Shown: positions 28,003-40,900 of the stretch, piece by piece
Layout of the letters: each line of letters opens with the position of its first letter
Numbering within the stretch: position 1 is the stretch's first letter
NCBI RefSeq assembly: GCF_009870125.1
Contig: NC_046681.1
Coordinates: 22,085,001 to 22,149,000, forward strand
Reading direction: 5' to 3'
Length of the DNA stretch: 64,000 nucleotides
Source: Drosophila pseudoobscura
Lineage: Eukaryota; Arthropoda; Insecta; Diptera; Drosophilidae
Program-made: the position numbers and the translations under genes
Notes under the pieces: model-generated
Databases searched by the model: none
Told to the model about the DNA's origin: nothing
What the model saw: only the letters and a program-made list of their open reading frames with translations

Positions 28003-30050
28003 GAGAAGAGCGCAGCTTTGCCTCTGCGTCCAATCCTAAGCTAGCGTTTGGGTGCACTGCTTTTACTGTTTGTTTGCCAGAGCTTTAACGGTGTCTTGAT
28101 GTGTATTATCTAACTAAAATGAAAGAGAAAGAGCATGAGTTACAGAAAGAGAAAGACGGGGGAGATAGAGTGTCGAAAGAGAGTGGGAGAGACGGCGAAA
28201 GAAAGAAGCAAAAAGGCAACAAACAACAAAAACAACAGCAACAAATATGCACCGCATTTTGCAGGTTTGTGGCACATTTTTTGTTGCTGTTGTTGTAGCT
28301 TTTGGCACACATACGGGTTATGGGTGAAGCGGGTGAAGACAGGCGGCGATAGCGCAGTTTCAGCGGTTGGTGTGGGGCGGGGCGGGGTACCGTGGGGGGT
28401 AAAAGTACATCAACCAAGAAGTGGAGTAATGTTGTGGAAAGTCGAATCGCTTTGGTCTCAGTGGCTTGCTGCTGCTGCTGTCGATGCAACACAATTAGGT
28501 AATTTTCTTTCTTCTTATTGAACTTCCAGGAGGCGAAACGAGAGAGAGATAGAGGGAGAGAGAGAGGGAGAGGGAGCAGCATTGCGTGGTTAGACGTAAC
28601 AGTTTTTGGGTGCACCACAGACCTCCGTTTGATGATGGCGTAACGCCAAAAAAAGGAAGTATCTGTAACGGCTGTAAAAGAGAGTTACTCGAGCTAGAGC
28701 CAAGAGTAGAAACACAGTTTTATAATCCCGAACCACACCCCCGCGCCTCCAGAGAGAGAGAGAGAGAGGGCCTTAGGAGTATTGTTACCATTGATTGTTT
28801 CGTTATATTGTTGTATCTCTAACTGTATCTGTGGGAAAACTGAAAGAACTACCCCTAGTACCTGAATGGAAGTGGAAACGAAACCCTAGGGATCTATGAA
28901 GGAACCCCTAGGAACCACTCTTACCTGTTGAACAACAATGAATGCAAAAGCGGAACAGGTCTTTGCCACTTTCGGCGGACTGGTGGGTGGTCCTGCAACA
29001 CTAATTGTCGCTCTTGAGAATGGATGGACCACCGCTGTGGTTCCAACCCCTGATTCGATACGACTTGACCCCCGACTCTTAGCCGACCCGGCAGGAGGAC
29101 CGAGCCGAGCCCTCTCTCTTTTCGCTTAACAATGAAGTTTTTGGCATTTGGCACTTCAACGGAAATTGCATTCAAAACGAGCGCGGAAGAAGGAAGAGAT
29201 GGCCAGCAGAGAGGCCACTCGAATGGAGAACAATGCAGTGGCAGTGGCACTAGTTGTCCTTGTTCCTGTTCCTTTTCCGCTAAGTCTCCTCGTCCTTCTA
29301 CTTGAAAACTCTGCGGGAAGTAAAGTATATACATAGGTACATATGTACATACATTTGTATTTATGAGGCTATTGTAGTGAAAATTACATAATAAGAGAAT
29401 ATGTTATTGCTGGAAGTTTTTTAATTCGATTTTTCTATGATGTATTATCTGTAAAGTCCATAACGGAAGACATGGGTAGATATGTTCTATGATACAAAGT
29501 AAAATATCTTTAAGAACCATATCAAACTCAGTCTAGATACAAAATGCTCTTGAATCTCATTAAAACCCTCAACGCATATCATTTTTCTTTCGATCCACCT
29601 CTATTCGTGTTGCAAAATTACGCTATATCCGATTTGAACAGCTTTCAAGTCTTCAAAACTTCAAGTTCTCTACAATTTAAACACAAAAAATAATACAAAC
29701 ACAATTGAAAAGAGAATCTTGATTGACGCACACGAAGATACTATGCGATTCCCATCGTTTGCATTAAATAATAGGTAGTCTATCTGTTGTACGCTTTTTT
29801 GCTATTATATCGTTAGTATTCCGTCTTGTCAGCGTGTTCCAAATGATAATAATAATAATGCCGGGTAGGGGTTCCATGTACTGCAAAGCCCCTATTAGTT
29901 CTACGACTTCCGATAATAAGGAAACGCAAAATAAAATAGTTGAAGTTTTAGGACAGGAATCGTTTAAGATGTCTAATGAATTGTAGATCAGTATTAGATC
30001 TGTATATGGAAATTATATTTGATTTTTTGCCAAAACCAGTTCTCTAGAAG

Positions 30051-30360
30051 ATAGTTCTCTTTGATGTTCTTATAATTTTAAGTCTTTAACAGTCGATTAT
30101 CTATTGTAGAACATTTTAGGCGAAATGGTTATTCTTTTTTTTGCTATAAATTAAGATCATGGATCATGGTGTTTTGGATTGTAGAAGATTTGAGGTCACC
30201 AATTGGATAGTTCTCTTTAGTTTTCTTATAAATTTTATGTTTTTTATAATGTAATTTCTATGGTAGTGGATTATAGAAGATCTGCACCTATCTAAAAATC
30301 GAATTTCGATAGTATTTCGTACAATAGAAGATCTACGGCATTTATGGGTCTGCAACCGTT
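30051..30360 (+). repeat. Old tandem duplication, period about 156 bp
   Basis: The block 'atagttctcttt' followed by ttcttataa and ttttaagt/ttttatgt starts at 30051 and again at 30207, each followed downstream by a 'tagaa' block (tgtagaac; tatagaagatc). A further 'aatagaagatct' follows near 30325. This is non-coding intron sequence. Confidence 0.45.
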
Positions 30361-32735
30361 TAATTCCCAATGATTTGGTCATACTTTAAGATCTCTTAAA
30401 ATCGAATTTTGTTTGTAGATAATGGTCTTTCGTTTCATAAAAGTTCTACTACAAATTATTTACTCGTAATACACTTTCAATTTCGTTTCGTTTGTACGCA
30501 TACATGTATGTATTCATGTACATATGTAAATACATTTGTGTAGGTTTGAAATCGCATTTTGGCAAATCTTTAATAAATCAATTAGATTTCAGTGTCGATA
30601 GGGGATTGATAAGGTGGCCGAAATAAACAAAATTCCAACTGACGGAGGCAGAATCAAGTATAGGTGTATCTACATATGTGTGTGCTTCTTGTATCTGTGT
30701 GTATCTGTGTGAGCGGGGTGCTTCTGTATCTGTATCTGTGTGTAATCAGTGGCTGATAAGCGACACGGAACGAAAGTCATGTGGGTGTGTGGGGGGAAGT
30801 GCTAGAAGGTGGGAGGGGAGGCAAACGAAAGGAAAGGAAGCTATAGGGACGGGGAGGAGGTGCTGAAAGGTGCTTACGATAGGAGGCAGGCGTGAGTGGG
30901 GGGGGGGCCGATAGGGAACCGGAAATGACGCCAGTCGAAAAATTTACGCTTTCGTTTTGGAGTACTACCAAAAGGGGGTTCGTTGGTCCGGGCGGTTCTT
31001 GAAGGGGGTCTGCGTCGAATGCCGCATTGTTCTTCCTCTTTTTCTCATTTATTTTGGGGTTTTTTTCTGTGCATAGAGCGCGGTGGGGGAGGGGGTCCTA
31101 ATTGATAAAATAATCAGTACATACATATATATATATATATATTTTATTTATTATCATTTATAGCTTCGCATCTTGAAGAAGCAGCACAAAATAAACGTAA
31201 AATAGAAAAGTGGCATTTATGGCATTTTATTTTTGTTAATCATATCGGCTAGAAGGCATTCACAAGTGTTATTATAATGATTGCAGCAGTTGTGCCTATC
31301 GGTTGTACCCACGGCACGAAATGGGAATCGGAATATTGGGCTGTTCAATTATTTACACCTTGATACGGACGGACGTTCGGATGGAGGTGTTTTTTGCCCG
31401 ATTACTTTATGGCCGCACTCGTACGCGTTAGAGAAAAGACGTTACTGCGTTACGGAATTCGAGGATTACTTGTTAGCGATGTGCCTCGTCATGCACACGA
31501 CATGCATTCTGTGACCCGATAGGCTTTATATCTTTTACATACACAGGCATTCTCTTTAGGACTTCCTTCTTCCCTGCATATTTCCAAGTTTTCTTTTGCA
31601 AAATTTCCATATTTCATGGAAAGAAATCTCTCCCGAAGTTGACTTGTTCATGGAAATAGTCCTCCTTAAGGTCAATTTCCACTGAAATTCAGTTTACATC
31701 AAAGTACGCCCCTCTTGAAACTTCTGCTCTAACTCTTGAGGAAGTCACTGGAGGGATCTCTTCTTCTCTCTGTGTATAGCTTCCCACCTAATAGGAAAAT
31801 TGTTTTATTACAAGTTGGGAAGATGCTGAGAAATATTTTCAAGAGAATGCCGCCTTCGCCCTGCCGCCCTGCCGCCCCTGTCGTCTGGATGGACACAAGT
31901 GTCAAATGTGGCAACAATAACAGCAAGAATGAAGACACAACAGAGTAGAAACGAACCCCCTGAAGGCGCAGAGAGGAACAACACAGAGCAGAACAGATTA
32001 TATTATAATTTCCAAGTAAGGCGCACACAAATTAAAACAAACAACAAAATTGACACGAACATCACGTAGCAAAATGATGTTGAAGGAGGAAGAAACATAT
32101 TCTGAGATTATTCCACAAGATGAAGATGGGAGACGGGCACGACGGCAGCCACTTGGGTGTCCAAGAGTTCCAAGAGTTTCCTTTTTCGCCAAATTCATAT
32201 CATAATTAGCAAAAGACTCGTCGTCTCAAATGAGTCGCTGCTGCCTAATGCTGGAGGCAATGCAGCACGGCGAGCAGTGGCAAAACCTCAAGAGGAAGGA
32301 TAAAGGATACCATATCCCCAAAGAGGCTCACATGTCGTCTGTCTGTCTATCACAATTGTTAGTTCTGTTCTGGCGGATTGTTCGCTGTGTCGTCCTGACG
32401 CCACACTTGTCTTTTATCTCATTAGGTCGCTTTGCCACGTTTTAGTGGCTACTTAAGTGCAACTTTTTTGCGGCATCATCTACAATACAGCAATTGTTTA
32501 TTGTTTGTAGGAGCTGCTGCTGCCGTTGCATGGCATTGTCCGTCCGTGCTTATCACGAAGCTTTTTCTACCCCCACTCTCCCTCTAGACTTGTAATAATT
32601 ATCATCATTTGTTGGATTGTTGGGGCGACTTGTGTCTACAATTATATATACAAAATACTCGTATATGCACACAAGTATTCCCCCCGTCGAAGCTCTGGAG
32701 AAGCCTATTCAAAGTGCGCTCGCTATCAGTCCGCC

Positions 32736-32766
32736 CTCTCTCTCTCTCTCTCTCTCACTCTCTCTC
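32736..32766 (+). repeat. CT dinucleotide array
   Basis: A CT/TC run of about 31 nt with one interruption inside the aop first intron. The reverse strand is a GAGA tract. Confidence 0.8.
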
Positions 32767-32868
32767 CACCAAAGTACTCTACTTGTGGAAATTCCGCCTG
32801 GAAACAAGATTCGGTGGCGGCAGAATGCATCCGCAACTCATGAAATTGATTGATTCACCTTATACTAG

Positions 32869-32994
32869 AGACATTTCCCTAATGATAATCGTTAGATCTA
32901 TGGCTTCGTATAGGTAGGAACTGATTTCAAAACATCTCCCTAATGATAATCGTAAGTTCAAACATATAGAAAAGTGCTATAGGAAGAGACTGTT
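32869..32994 (+). repeat. Tandem duplication, period 63 bp
   Basis: 'catttccctaatgataatcg' near 32870 recurs as 'catctccctaatgataatcg' 63 bp later. The following parts also correspond (tataggtaggaactg and tataggaagagactg). The high identity of the core suggests a fairly recent duplication within the aop intron. Confidence 0.6.
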
Positions 32995-34040
32995 GTGGGT
33001 TCCGCTTTGAGTCAGTGTTTTTCCCCGAATGATTAAGATGGAAGAGAACTTTATTTTTAGAAAATTTCTCTGTAATCCTAGATGTAGTCAGTAGAGCTCA
33101 AGTAATGCGGAAGCGCCCCTCGGTTGGTCGGTGAAATGTGTATCCTTGAAAGTCAGTAAATGCTCTCTCTGTTTATGTTATTCGAAACGAGTGGATCCTA
33201 TCACTTAGGGGTAATTTACACTTCTTTTTCCTATCGAACAGAGTTTTCTTTTCTATAAGAATACCACTTTCTTGGGAATTTATTGCTAGAGACTTGTCGT
33301 ATCTTGAAACACGATTTGCCCTTGCTTTACCCTTGTCTTCACTCTGCCCCGGACATCTTATCTGTAATCCGGTTCCGCTTTTATACAATATTTGTAATGC
33401 TCTTCGTTTAATCAATAATTCGTGGTTCGACGATACACTCGAAAAGATATGAGCCAATTTCCTGAACACTTAACTCGGATATTACACATCAAAAGAGCGA
33501 TATATGTATGTACTTTTCAGGGGGTTCTTTGGAGATCTTTTGTGGATGATGTTTACACCTTACGCTTCGCTTCCACCATTGCCATTCCCTCTTTTCACAA
33601 AAGATGTTCTGTACTCTTTCCTTTTTTTCTGTCGTTGTGCATTTCCCTGTTGGAACTTGATTTGTGATTATAGACAAGCGTCATCGTCTCTGGTTCTCTG
33701 GCCGGTCTCTCCGAGCGTCTCTGAACATCCGCTTCCGCATTTATTAAGTGTCTTTCCACGAGACGGACGTCTCGTCGTTCCTCCGAGTTTCTGTTCGGTT
33801 CGCGGTTCGTTTGAGTTCAGTTCAAGCTTGGATTCGTTCGTTTAGAACGTTTTTACAATTCAGGTTTTTGTTCAGTCTCTGGTCGGGTCTGGTCTGGTCG
33901 GCTGGGGCTTTGTTTCACTAGTTTTTTTGCTAGTGGCTGGCTCTCTGTAATTAAGATGCGAAGCGCGCGATCGTTGGAAGTTCTTTGCGGATCGGATTGG
34001 CTCCATCTCCATGCATGCCTAGATGTTAGCTATGCGGTGT

Positions 34041-34064
34041 GTCTGTCTGTCTGTCTGTCTGTCT
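34041..34064 (+). repeat. GTCT tetranucleotide array (6 units)
   Basis: Six uninterrupted gtct units in the aop intron. Confidence 0.85.
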
Positions 34065-34341
34065 TTCCGTCTTTCTGTATGATGCTTGATTACTAGTGCA
34101 AATACTAACTACCGGTTTAGATGCTCTCGACCAGATACAACGTACAGAACAGAACACAACATAACACAGAAGTGAAACGAAGCGATCGCTTGGTTGGGTT
34201 TGCTTCTTTTTCTCTTTTGCTTGAGACCTGACTTTGGGTTTGGTTAAACGATCGATGGGTTTGGCTCTGGTTCACAGGAAGTTCTGTGCCCCTCGATCGC
34301 ATAAAAGCAGGAAGCAGGTCTTTCCATCGCTCGTGCATTTT

Positions 34342-34429
34342 CCCATAAGCGAGAGGACACACCTTTTCATCAGAGGTGTTATACGTTGGGTGTAAGGAAA
34401 CGCATAACTCCCATAAGCGAAAGGACACA
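34342..34429 (+). repeat. Tandem duplication, period 68 bp
   Basis: 'cccataagcgagaggacaca' at 34342-34361 recurs as 'cccataagcgaaaggacaca' at 34410-34429 with one mismatch. The preceding 'gcat' blocks also correspond. Non-coding intron sequence. Confidence 0.6.
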
Positions 34430-35712
34430 ATCGTTTCGAGTTATATGAACTCTGTGGTCGTACTCCTACTTCTTCAAAGAGACCAACTGGAAGCTCAAGT
34501 CTTCATCCGTTGATGGAACGGGAAGTCAAGAAAGAGACAAATTGCTGTCTTCTTTTTTTTTATTTTTTGTTCCTTGTGCTGTATCTATTGGCGTTATCTT
34601 ATCGGTATACATATTTGTTGTCAACTTACTGAAAAACCTCAAGCAAATCGTAAACATTTCATAATACACATAAACATTATGGTCGGTGTCGGTATGATGG
34701 GGTGGAAGTGGTGCTGGTGGTGGGACACTCTGTTCCAACGGAACATGTTGTATCTTTTACGACTATATGCTCTGGGCTCTTGTCTATATCTCTGTCGTCT
34801 CTTTATCACAAAAGGCAAAAGGCAGCTCGCGACACCAAAGACAACAAGTAATCCTAGTTTACAGATACACATACCCACTATCGTCCGTACGTATATCACA
34901 TGTATTCGGTTTTGGTGCTGCCACCAAAAAGGCCTCCAAACGGCGCACAGGTGTTGTGTGGCAGAAGAGCCACACAACTGGAACTCGAACTCTGTGGATT
35001 CTTATCGCGGATTCGGTTGGCTTGACGGACAAGGTGTTCCACCTCCTTGGAATTCTACGCCTACTCCCACAGGTGGGACAAAACCCTCAATGGTTAGACC
35101 CGTCATGCACAAGACATGCATGTTGTTGTGGGTTTCAATTCCCAAGCATTCTCTTTTGCATTCTTCGCTTGTGCAACTCGAATCGACATCAATAAGGATA
35201 CATGAATTGTATCTAATATCTTTAGGTCTGATAGGCGAAAAGGTGATTGAGAAAGTATGAGGGAATCTCTCTCGAAAGGTGATCTTTCAGGGGTTTTTCC
35301 AATAAACAAACATCTTTGTTTTAAACCCTTTTCAAAGCTTTCCCTTTTCTCAAACGAAACTACTTTGCTGAAGGGAGTTCCTTCCGCAAATAAAACTAAT
35401 TTGTGGGACTATTGATTTGCTTTTAGTTTCAACCAAGGTCCATGCTCCCTCCCCAACCGCCCATCTTTGGGGCAGTACTGGTGCCCTCTTTGTGGCATGC
35501 CTTCTTCTGTTCTGTTCCATTCCTCTCAATCTAACCCACTGCCTGGGCATCCCCGTCCACTTATTTGTGGTCTTCAAACACGGAAGCATCTCATGTCAAC
35601 CAATTGAACCCGCACTGACCCCGACCCCGACAAGAGGGAGAGAGAGTGAGGGATGCCCCACTCTCCTTGTACTAAGAGGCAAAACATTAAATTCTTGCTG
35701 CAGGCAGCAGTC

Positions 35713-35738
35713 CAGTGCCAGTGCCAGTGCCAGTGCCA
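35713..35738 (+). repeat. CAGTGC hexanucleotide array
   Basis: Four units of cagtgc and a partial fifth, followed by an ATG/ATC-rich stretch. Simple sequence within the aop intron. Confidence 0.8.
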
Positions 35739-37920
35739 ATCATCATGATGATGATGCCTTATTAAGTTAGGAGATACATATGTGGCAGAGGGGGGTTCTA
35801 TGCGGTGTGGCAGGGACCATCGCAGTGGAGTGGCTGCCACAGATGGGGCTGCAAGTGCGAGAAAATCGCAAAGAGTTGAAACAAAACGTAAAAACAAGAG
35901 AAAAAACAAGAAAAAAACAGCAGTTGCGACTAATTGAATGTAATGGGCACAAATGATGCGGTTGATGCGGTCTAGGTCTACGTTCAACAATTCCGTATGC
36001 CACATGCCCCATGCCTCACGCATGCCCCTGGTTCTTCTTCTTCGGAGGAGGAGGAGGAGAGGAGTAGAAATGATTTTGAACTCTTGTCTAACGTTTGATG
36101 AACTCATCCATCCATCGTATGGAAATGGAAATGGAATATCTGGTTGGAAGAGATCTCTGTTCGTTTTCGGGTTCTGTCTCTCCCATTTCTAGGTATAGTA
36201 GCTCCTATCCCAATCCGATGATAATGATTCCAATCATAATGCTACCGATAATGATCATAATGATGATGCTGTGCTTTTTTTTGTCTTTATTGTTATTGTT
36301 CTTTGAGAGAGCCCCTCCATTATGATAGAGGAATCTACTACTACGATGATGATCCGAAAAAAACAAAAACCGAAGCAGTCTTTTGTCTTCTCCTCCACTT
36401 TTTTCCATTCAACAACAACAACGGAACAGAGTCTTTCGTGTTTGCATATTAAAAAATACCAAAAGGTTATCGAACGTTTGATATCATTAAGTTTTTTTGT
36501 TGTTCCCTATCTCTGTCTCTTTTCCGATATGTGCAAAGCATACACAGCATACGATTTATGTAAAGATGGAACAATGAGGCAGCAGAAACAGAAATACTTT
36601 TGGGTTAAAGCCAAAGTTTCGAGATACATTAGAACCAAAAACACGTCACGTAACGCCTACAGCCGTACAAGAAATGGGTTCTTTTCGAGGAATGGAAAGA
36701 AAGATCTTTCTCTGCCTCTGCCTCTGCCTCTCTCTAGCTCTTTCTCTCTTGGAACTTCAAAACAAAAGAACTTGAAAGATCTTCAAGGTGAAAGAAGAGG
36801 TGGGAGATCTTGTCGCCTGATCAAATGCGAAGAGAAAACTAAATTAATAACAGACTAGAAATACTAGAGAAAGAAGGAGAATAAAAAGAGGTATCTTATG
36901 AGGCCCTCTGGCTCTCCTTTCTTTTGTTTGGAAGGAATTGGTGCAAAGATTTTATACTCGATACATGTGCCTCAAGGAAAACGTTACGACTGTTTTTTTA
37001 ATTCTTCTATAGATACAAAACCCCTCCCAAATGCATGGCATTCCAGGGTATCTTCAGTTTCGACTCCCCTTTCGACTCTGCCCTTTCTTTTGCGTCTGCT
37101 CCTTCTTCTACAGCCACCGCAAAGGCCCCCCCTCCCCCATCCATCCCTCTGATGATCGCAGCTTCAGGTCCGACTGAGCTTCGGCTGATCCCCTCCCCCC
37201 CGTCTACCAAGTGCGTAACGATGATTGATTTGCTTGGGCTTGAGCTTTGAGCTTTCATTGTTGTTATTGTTTGAGGGCTTCAAAAAAAAAAAACCCAAAA
37301 AGTGAGGAGAAACAAAAGAAAATTGCCCACGGCGCTTGAAGGGGAGGGGGGCTGGCGGCTGGTGGCTGGCTTAAAGCTTAAGGTCTGCGGCTCTGTCTCT
37401 AAGCGGGGGCATAAAATGACGAGCTAGACAGAAAACTGAACCGCAGACATTTGGTTTTTGTTTTTTTCATGCCTCTTCTTTATCTACTTTTGCTTCTTGT
37501 TTTTAGTATATGGGTAGGGTATATGGGCACTAGAGCATTTTCATGCACATTTCAAAGGAAATGTCTCAAGAGTTTGAGTAGAATGCAATGCTATATGTAT
37601 TACCTAAAGTTGATCAATATCGAAGGACCATACCATATATGCACATCAAGTAGCTGGTGTAGAAAGAGTATCAAAAGCTTCGACTCCCTACCGAAGTTAG
37701 TCTTTCGTTTTGCTTGTTTTCTTGTTGTTGTCGCCGATCGCGCGAAGAAGAACCCGGAATTGGCGTCGTTTTTGTAGTTGTTGTTGCTTGTGTGTGTACG
37801 TTCGTGTGTGTGTGTGTGTGTGACGTGAGTACCAATACAAATGCCAATACAAATAGCAAACACGATACGCTCACGCGCTTGTTATGCACGCTCAGCGCAG
37901 CGTCTATTTGAGTGGGTGGT

Positions 37921-37951
<31 letters not shown>
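37921..37951 (+). repeat. Homopolymer run of 31 G
   Basis: Thirty-one consecutive G residues in the aop intron, flanked by gtgggtggt and gaagaaga. G runs this long are rare in Drosophila, and their length is error-prone in sequencing and assembly. Confidence 0.8.
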
Positions 37952-37952
<1 letters not shown>

Positions 37953-40900
37953 AGAAGAGAGAGCACCTGGTAGGTAGGCATAGAGGGGGGTGTAGTAAAG
38001 TGGTGCAGGGGGGGCGGAGAGCAGTTACCAGAGAGGTGTATCCGGAGGTAAAGGTAAATCATGTGTGAGCATGATCGAGGGGGGTGGGGGAGACCCTCTA
38101 TAAGCTGTTGCTGCTGCTGCTGCTCTTGTTGTTGTTTCTCTTAAATAAACGAGACGCTCGACGAGCCTGAGAGTGTGGTGGTGTGTCTGTGTAAGAGAGC
38201 AGTTATAAAAGCAAAGCAGGTCGTTGACACGACTATTTTGGATTTCGGATTTTTGAATATATCGGTTTTTTTATGCTTATTAATTGAGTATTTGATATGT
38301 ATGTATTGTATGGCATGGGAAGAAGGTGATCGATCTAAAAAACAGCTGGCATACACGTGCAAAAAAAAAACTAGCAATACAGTGAAGGCTTTCTAGGGTG
38401 GATATTCCTTCAATATACCATTCAGATATCCATAGAGATTCCCTCGATCTTTACACCTGTGACACGCTCCCCGGAAGGGAGATTCCTTTGGACCATATTT
38501 GCGTTTGATTTCTCAAACACTGGAAACCATGGCAAATATGCCTTTAAGTGAGCAATCGGTGGCGAGATTTCACTGTACCATATCGAACAATAATCGAATT
38601 CGAACCCTGAGCAAACTCATTGAATTACATGCAACATTTTTGTGGTATAGTAGGGTCAAATCCCTCGCCTTTTCAATAAGGGTTGATTTAGGGCAAAACA
38701 AAAAAAGAAGAATGGAAAAAAAAGAAAGAGAAACAAACAAAAAGAAAAGGAAAACGAAGCTGCAATATCAGAGGGCACACCGAACACAGCACACAGGCAC
38801 TTGAGCCTCAAATCCCAAGGAAAGACCTCATAAAAGAGATCAAATGTCAACGACAGAGAGGAGACACCGCGCACCATCCATGCCACACCACGCCACACCA
38901 CAGCACACCACATGCCTTGTCATTCCTTCCTTCCCTGCCATTGCCATATCTCCATTCTTTGGTAGTTTTGTTTTTTCGGTCCGGGATTCCAAGAAGTCCT
39001 ACAAGATGTAAAGTGCATATGCCCGTAGACAGAATAAGGTAAAGAGGATGGGATGGGACGCATTTCCTCATTCTCTTCCTTCTCTACCTGACAGAGTGAG
39101 GGAGAGCAGATAGCATCCATCAGCATCTTGGTTGCAGCCGTCTCCCTCTGGCACCTTACTCCGATCGACTGCTGAGCCGTTAATCTTAATGCGCCATGGC
39201 GGCTGTCGCTTCTGTCTCTCTTCTCCCTCTCTCTCTGTGTGTGTTTGTTTGCTATCAGATTTTTCTCCTTTTCTCATCATTCTTACTGCGCAGCACTTGA
39301 TGCACCGTCAGGGAGTGCAGCAGTGGCATCGTCAGAGGGGGGTCCCAAAGAAGGATGCGCCTGCGGAAATTACTCATTAACTCCCGCGGGCTCCGGGCCC
39401 CGACCCTGTAGCTCACTCACACACTCACACACATTTAGTGAATCATTCCAGGTCGCCGCCGCTGGAACTGGAATTCCAGCTGGGTCTAGGAGTGGATGAT
39501 CAAGTGTCATCTTAAGGGGAGAGGCACAGATAAAACATACGATTCTTTTTCCTACAGCTTATCTGATTTCTTCATCATTTTAGTATTGCTTTTCGCTTAA
39601 TCCTTCTCGCCCTCTCTCTTGGCCTGCTGCTGGCTGACTTTTTCTTCTACGACTTCCTTATCCACGGCGACCATCTCCATCTCCATCTCTCTCTCTCAAT
39701 CGGTCGTGTCCCATTTTCTCTTTGTGGATTTCCGATCCCACGGCCAACATCATCAACTTGTCACCCACACGCCCCGCTCACATTGCGATGATGCGATGCT
39801 GCTCCCGCGCTCTCTCTTTCTTTCTAACCAAAAGCGGAAATATTGCAAATAAAAAAGAGAGAGGAGATCGAGGGGGAGGGGAGGGGAGAGGCGAAGAGAG
39901 CAGAAGACGGCGTTCTTTAACCCATTTGTGTGCAGTGATGTAGTTTTTCACCTTTCTTGGCTGCTCCTCGGCTCCTCGGCTCCTGCCCCCACTCCTTTTC
40001 CTGCCTCTCATCTGCTTTTCACCTCCCACTCCAGCCGTTCATCAGCCCCCTTGCTGGCGTTTATTCTCTCGCTCTCTCCCCCTCTACTGTCCTCTTTTTT
40101 TGTCTTTTTCTAAACTGATCGTTTTATAATTTTCGTTTGTAATTTCCGTTGAAACCGGTTCGACATCGTCCGCATACCTTTCGAACTACCTGTGTGCCTG
40201 AGAGTCGTTTTTACGTTGTGTAGAGGTGTGGTACGGTGTGGTGCGGGGGGGTGGGGTGCTGCTACGCTACTGCTCTTCCACTCTTTCAATTTCTTCTTTC
40301 ATGCCGCGCCTCCTTTCCTGCTGCTGAGATTTAGAAATATTCTTTATACTCTCTTATTGCGTGTTGCCATACCCTTTGCTGCGAGGGTATGATGATGTTG
40401 CGAATCATTTGACAAAGAAAAACTTGGACATAGGAACAATATAACCGAGCAGTCTGGAAATCTCACCTTTCTTATGGACCAATGATTGATCCAAACCGTA
40501 ATACCATAATCTTATAAGTTCCATACGAAAATTCCACTTGCAAGGGTATCAAAGCAGTCCGCACACAACGCTAGTACTCCGTTCCTTTCTTGTCTTTCGG
40601 CCTCTGCTTTAGCTTTAGCTTTAGCCTGTTCCTCTGTCTGTCTTGGCTGCTGTTGTGTCTCCTCTGCCTTGTTTTGCCCGTTGCCCTCTTCCTCTGCCGC
40701 CCCGCCTGCTTCTGGCCTGATGATGAGCATTCATTTGTCATTTTACTACGTGCCACCGACTCCAACTCTGGTCCGAATGTTTATTTGTTGTTCCCCGAAA
40801 CATGTGTGCTGCCTGCCACTAGAGGAATATATGATTTTTATTTTAGTGAAAATTCTACCATGTGTTATGGTTGGGTTTTCTGTGTTTTGTGGCAACCAAA

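Noticed and set aside
34574-35260. 228-residue plus-strand open frame in the aop intron
   Set aside because: It starts at GTG, is rich in Cys, Trp, His and Ile without any domain, and overlaps an equally open minus-strand frame; probably chance.
36322-36858. 178-residue plus-strand open frame with ATG in the aop intron
   Set aside because: It reads through ATG/ATC and CTCTGC simple repeats and shows no domain or conserved-looking block.
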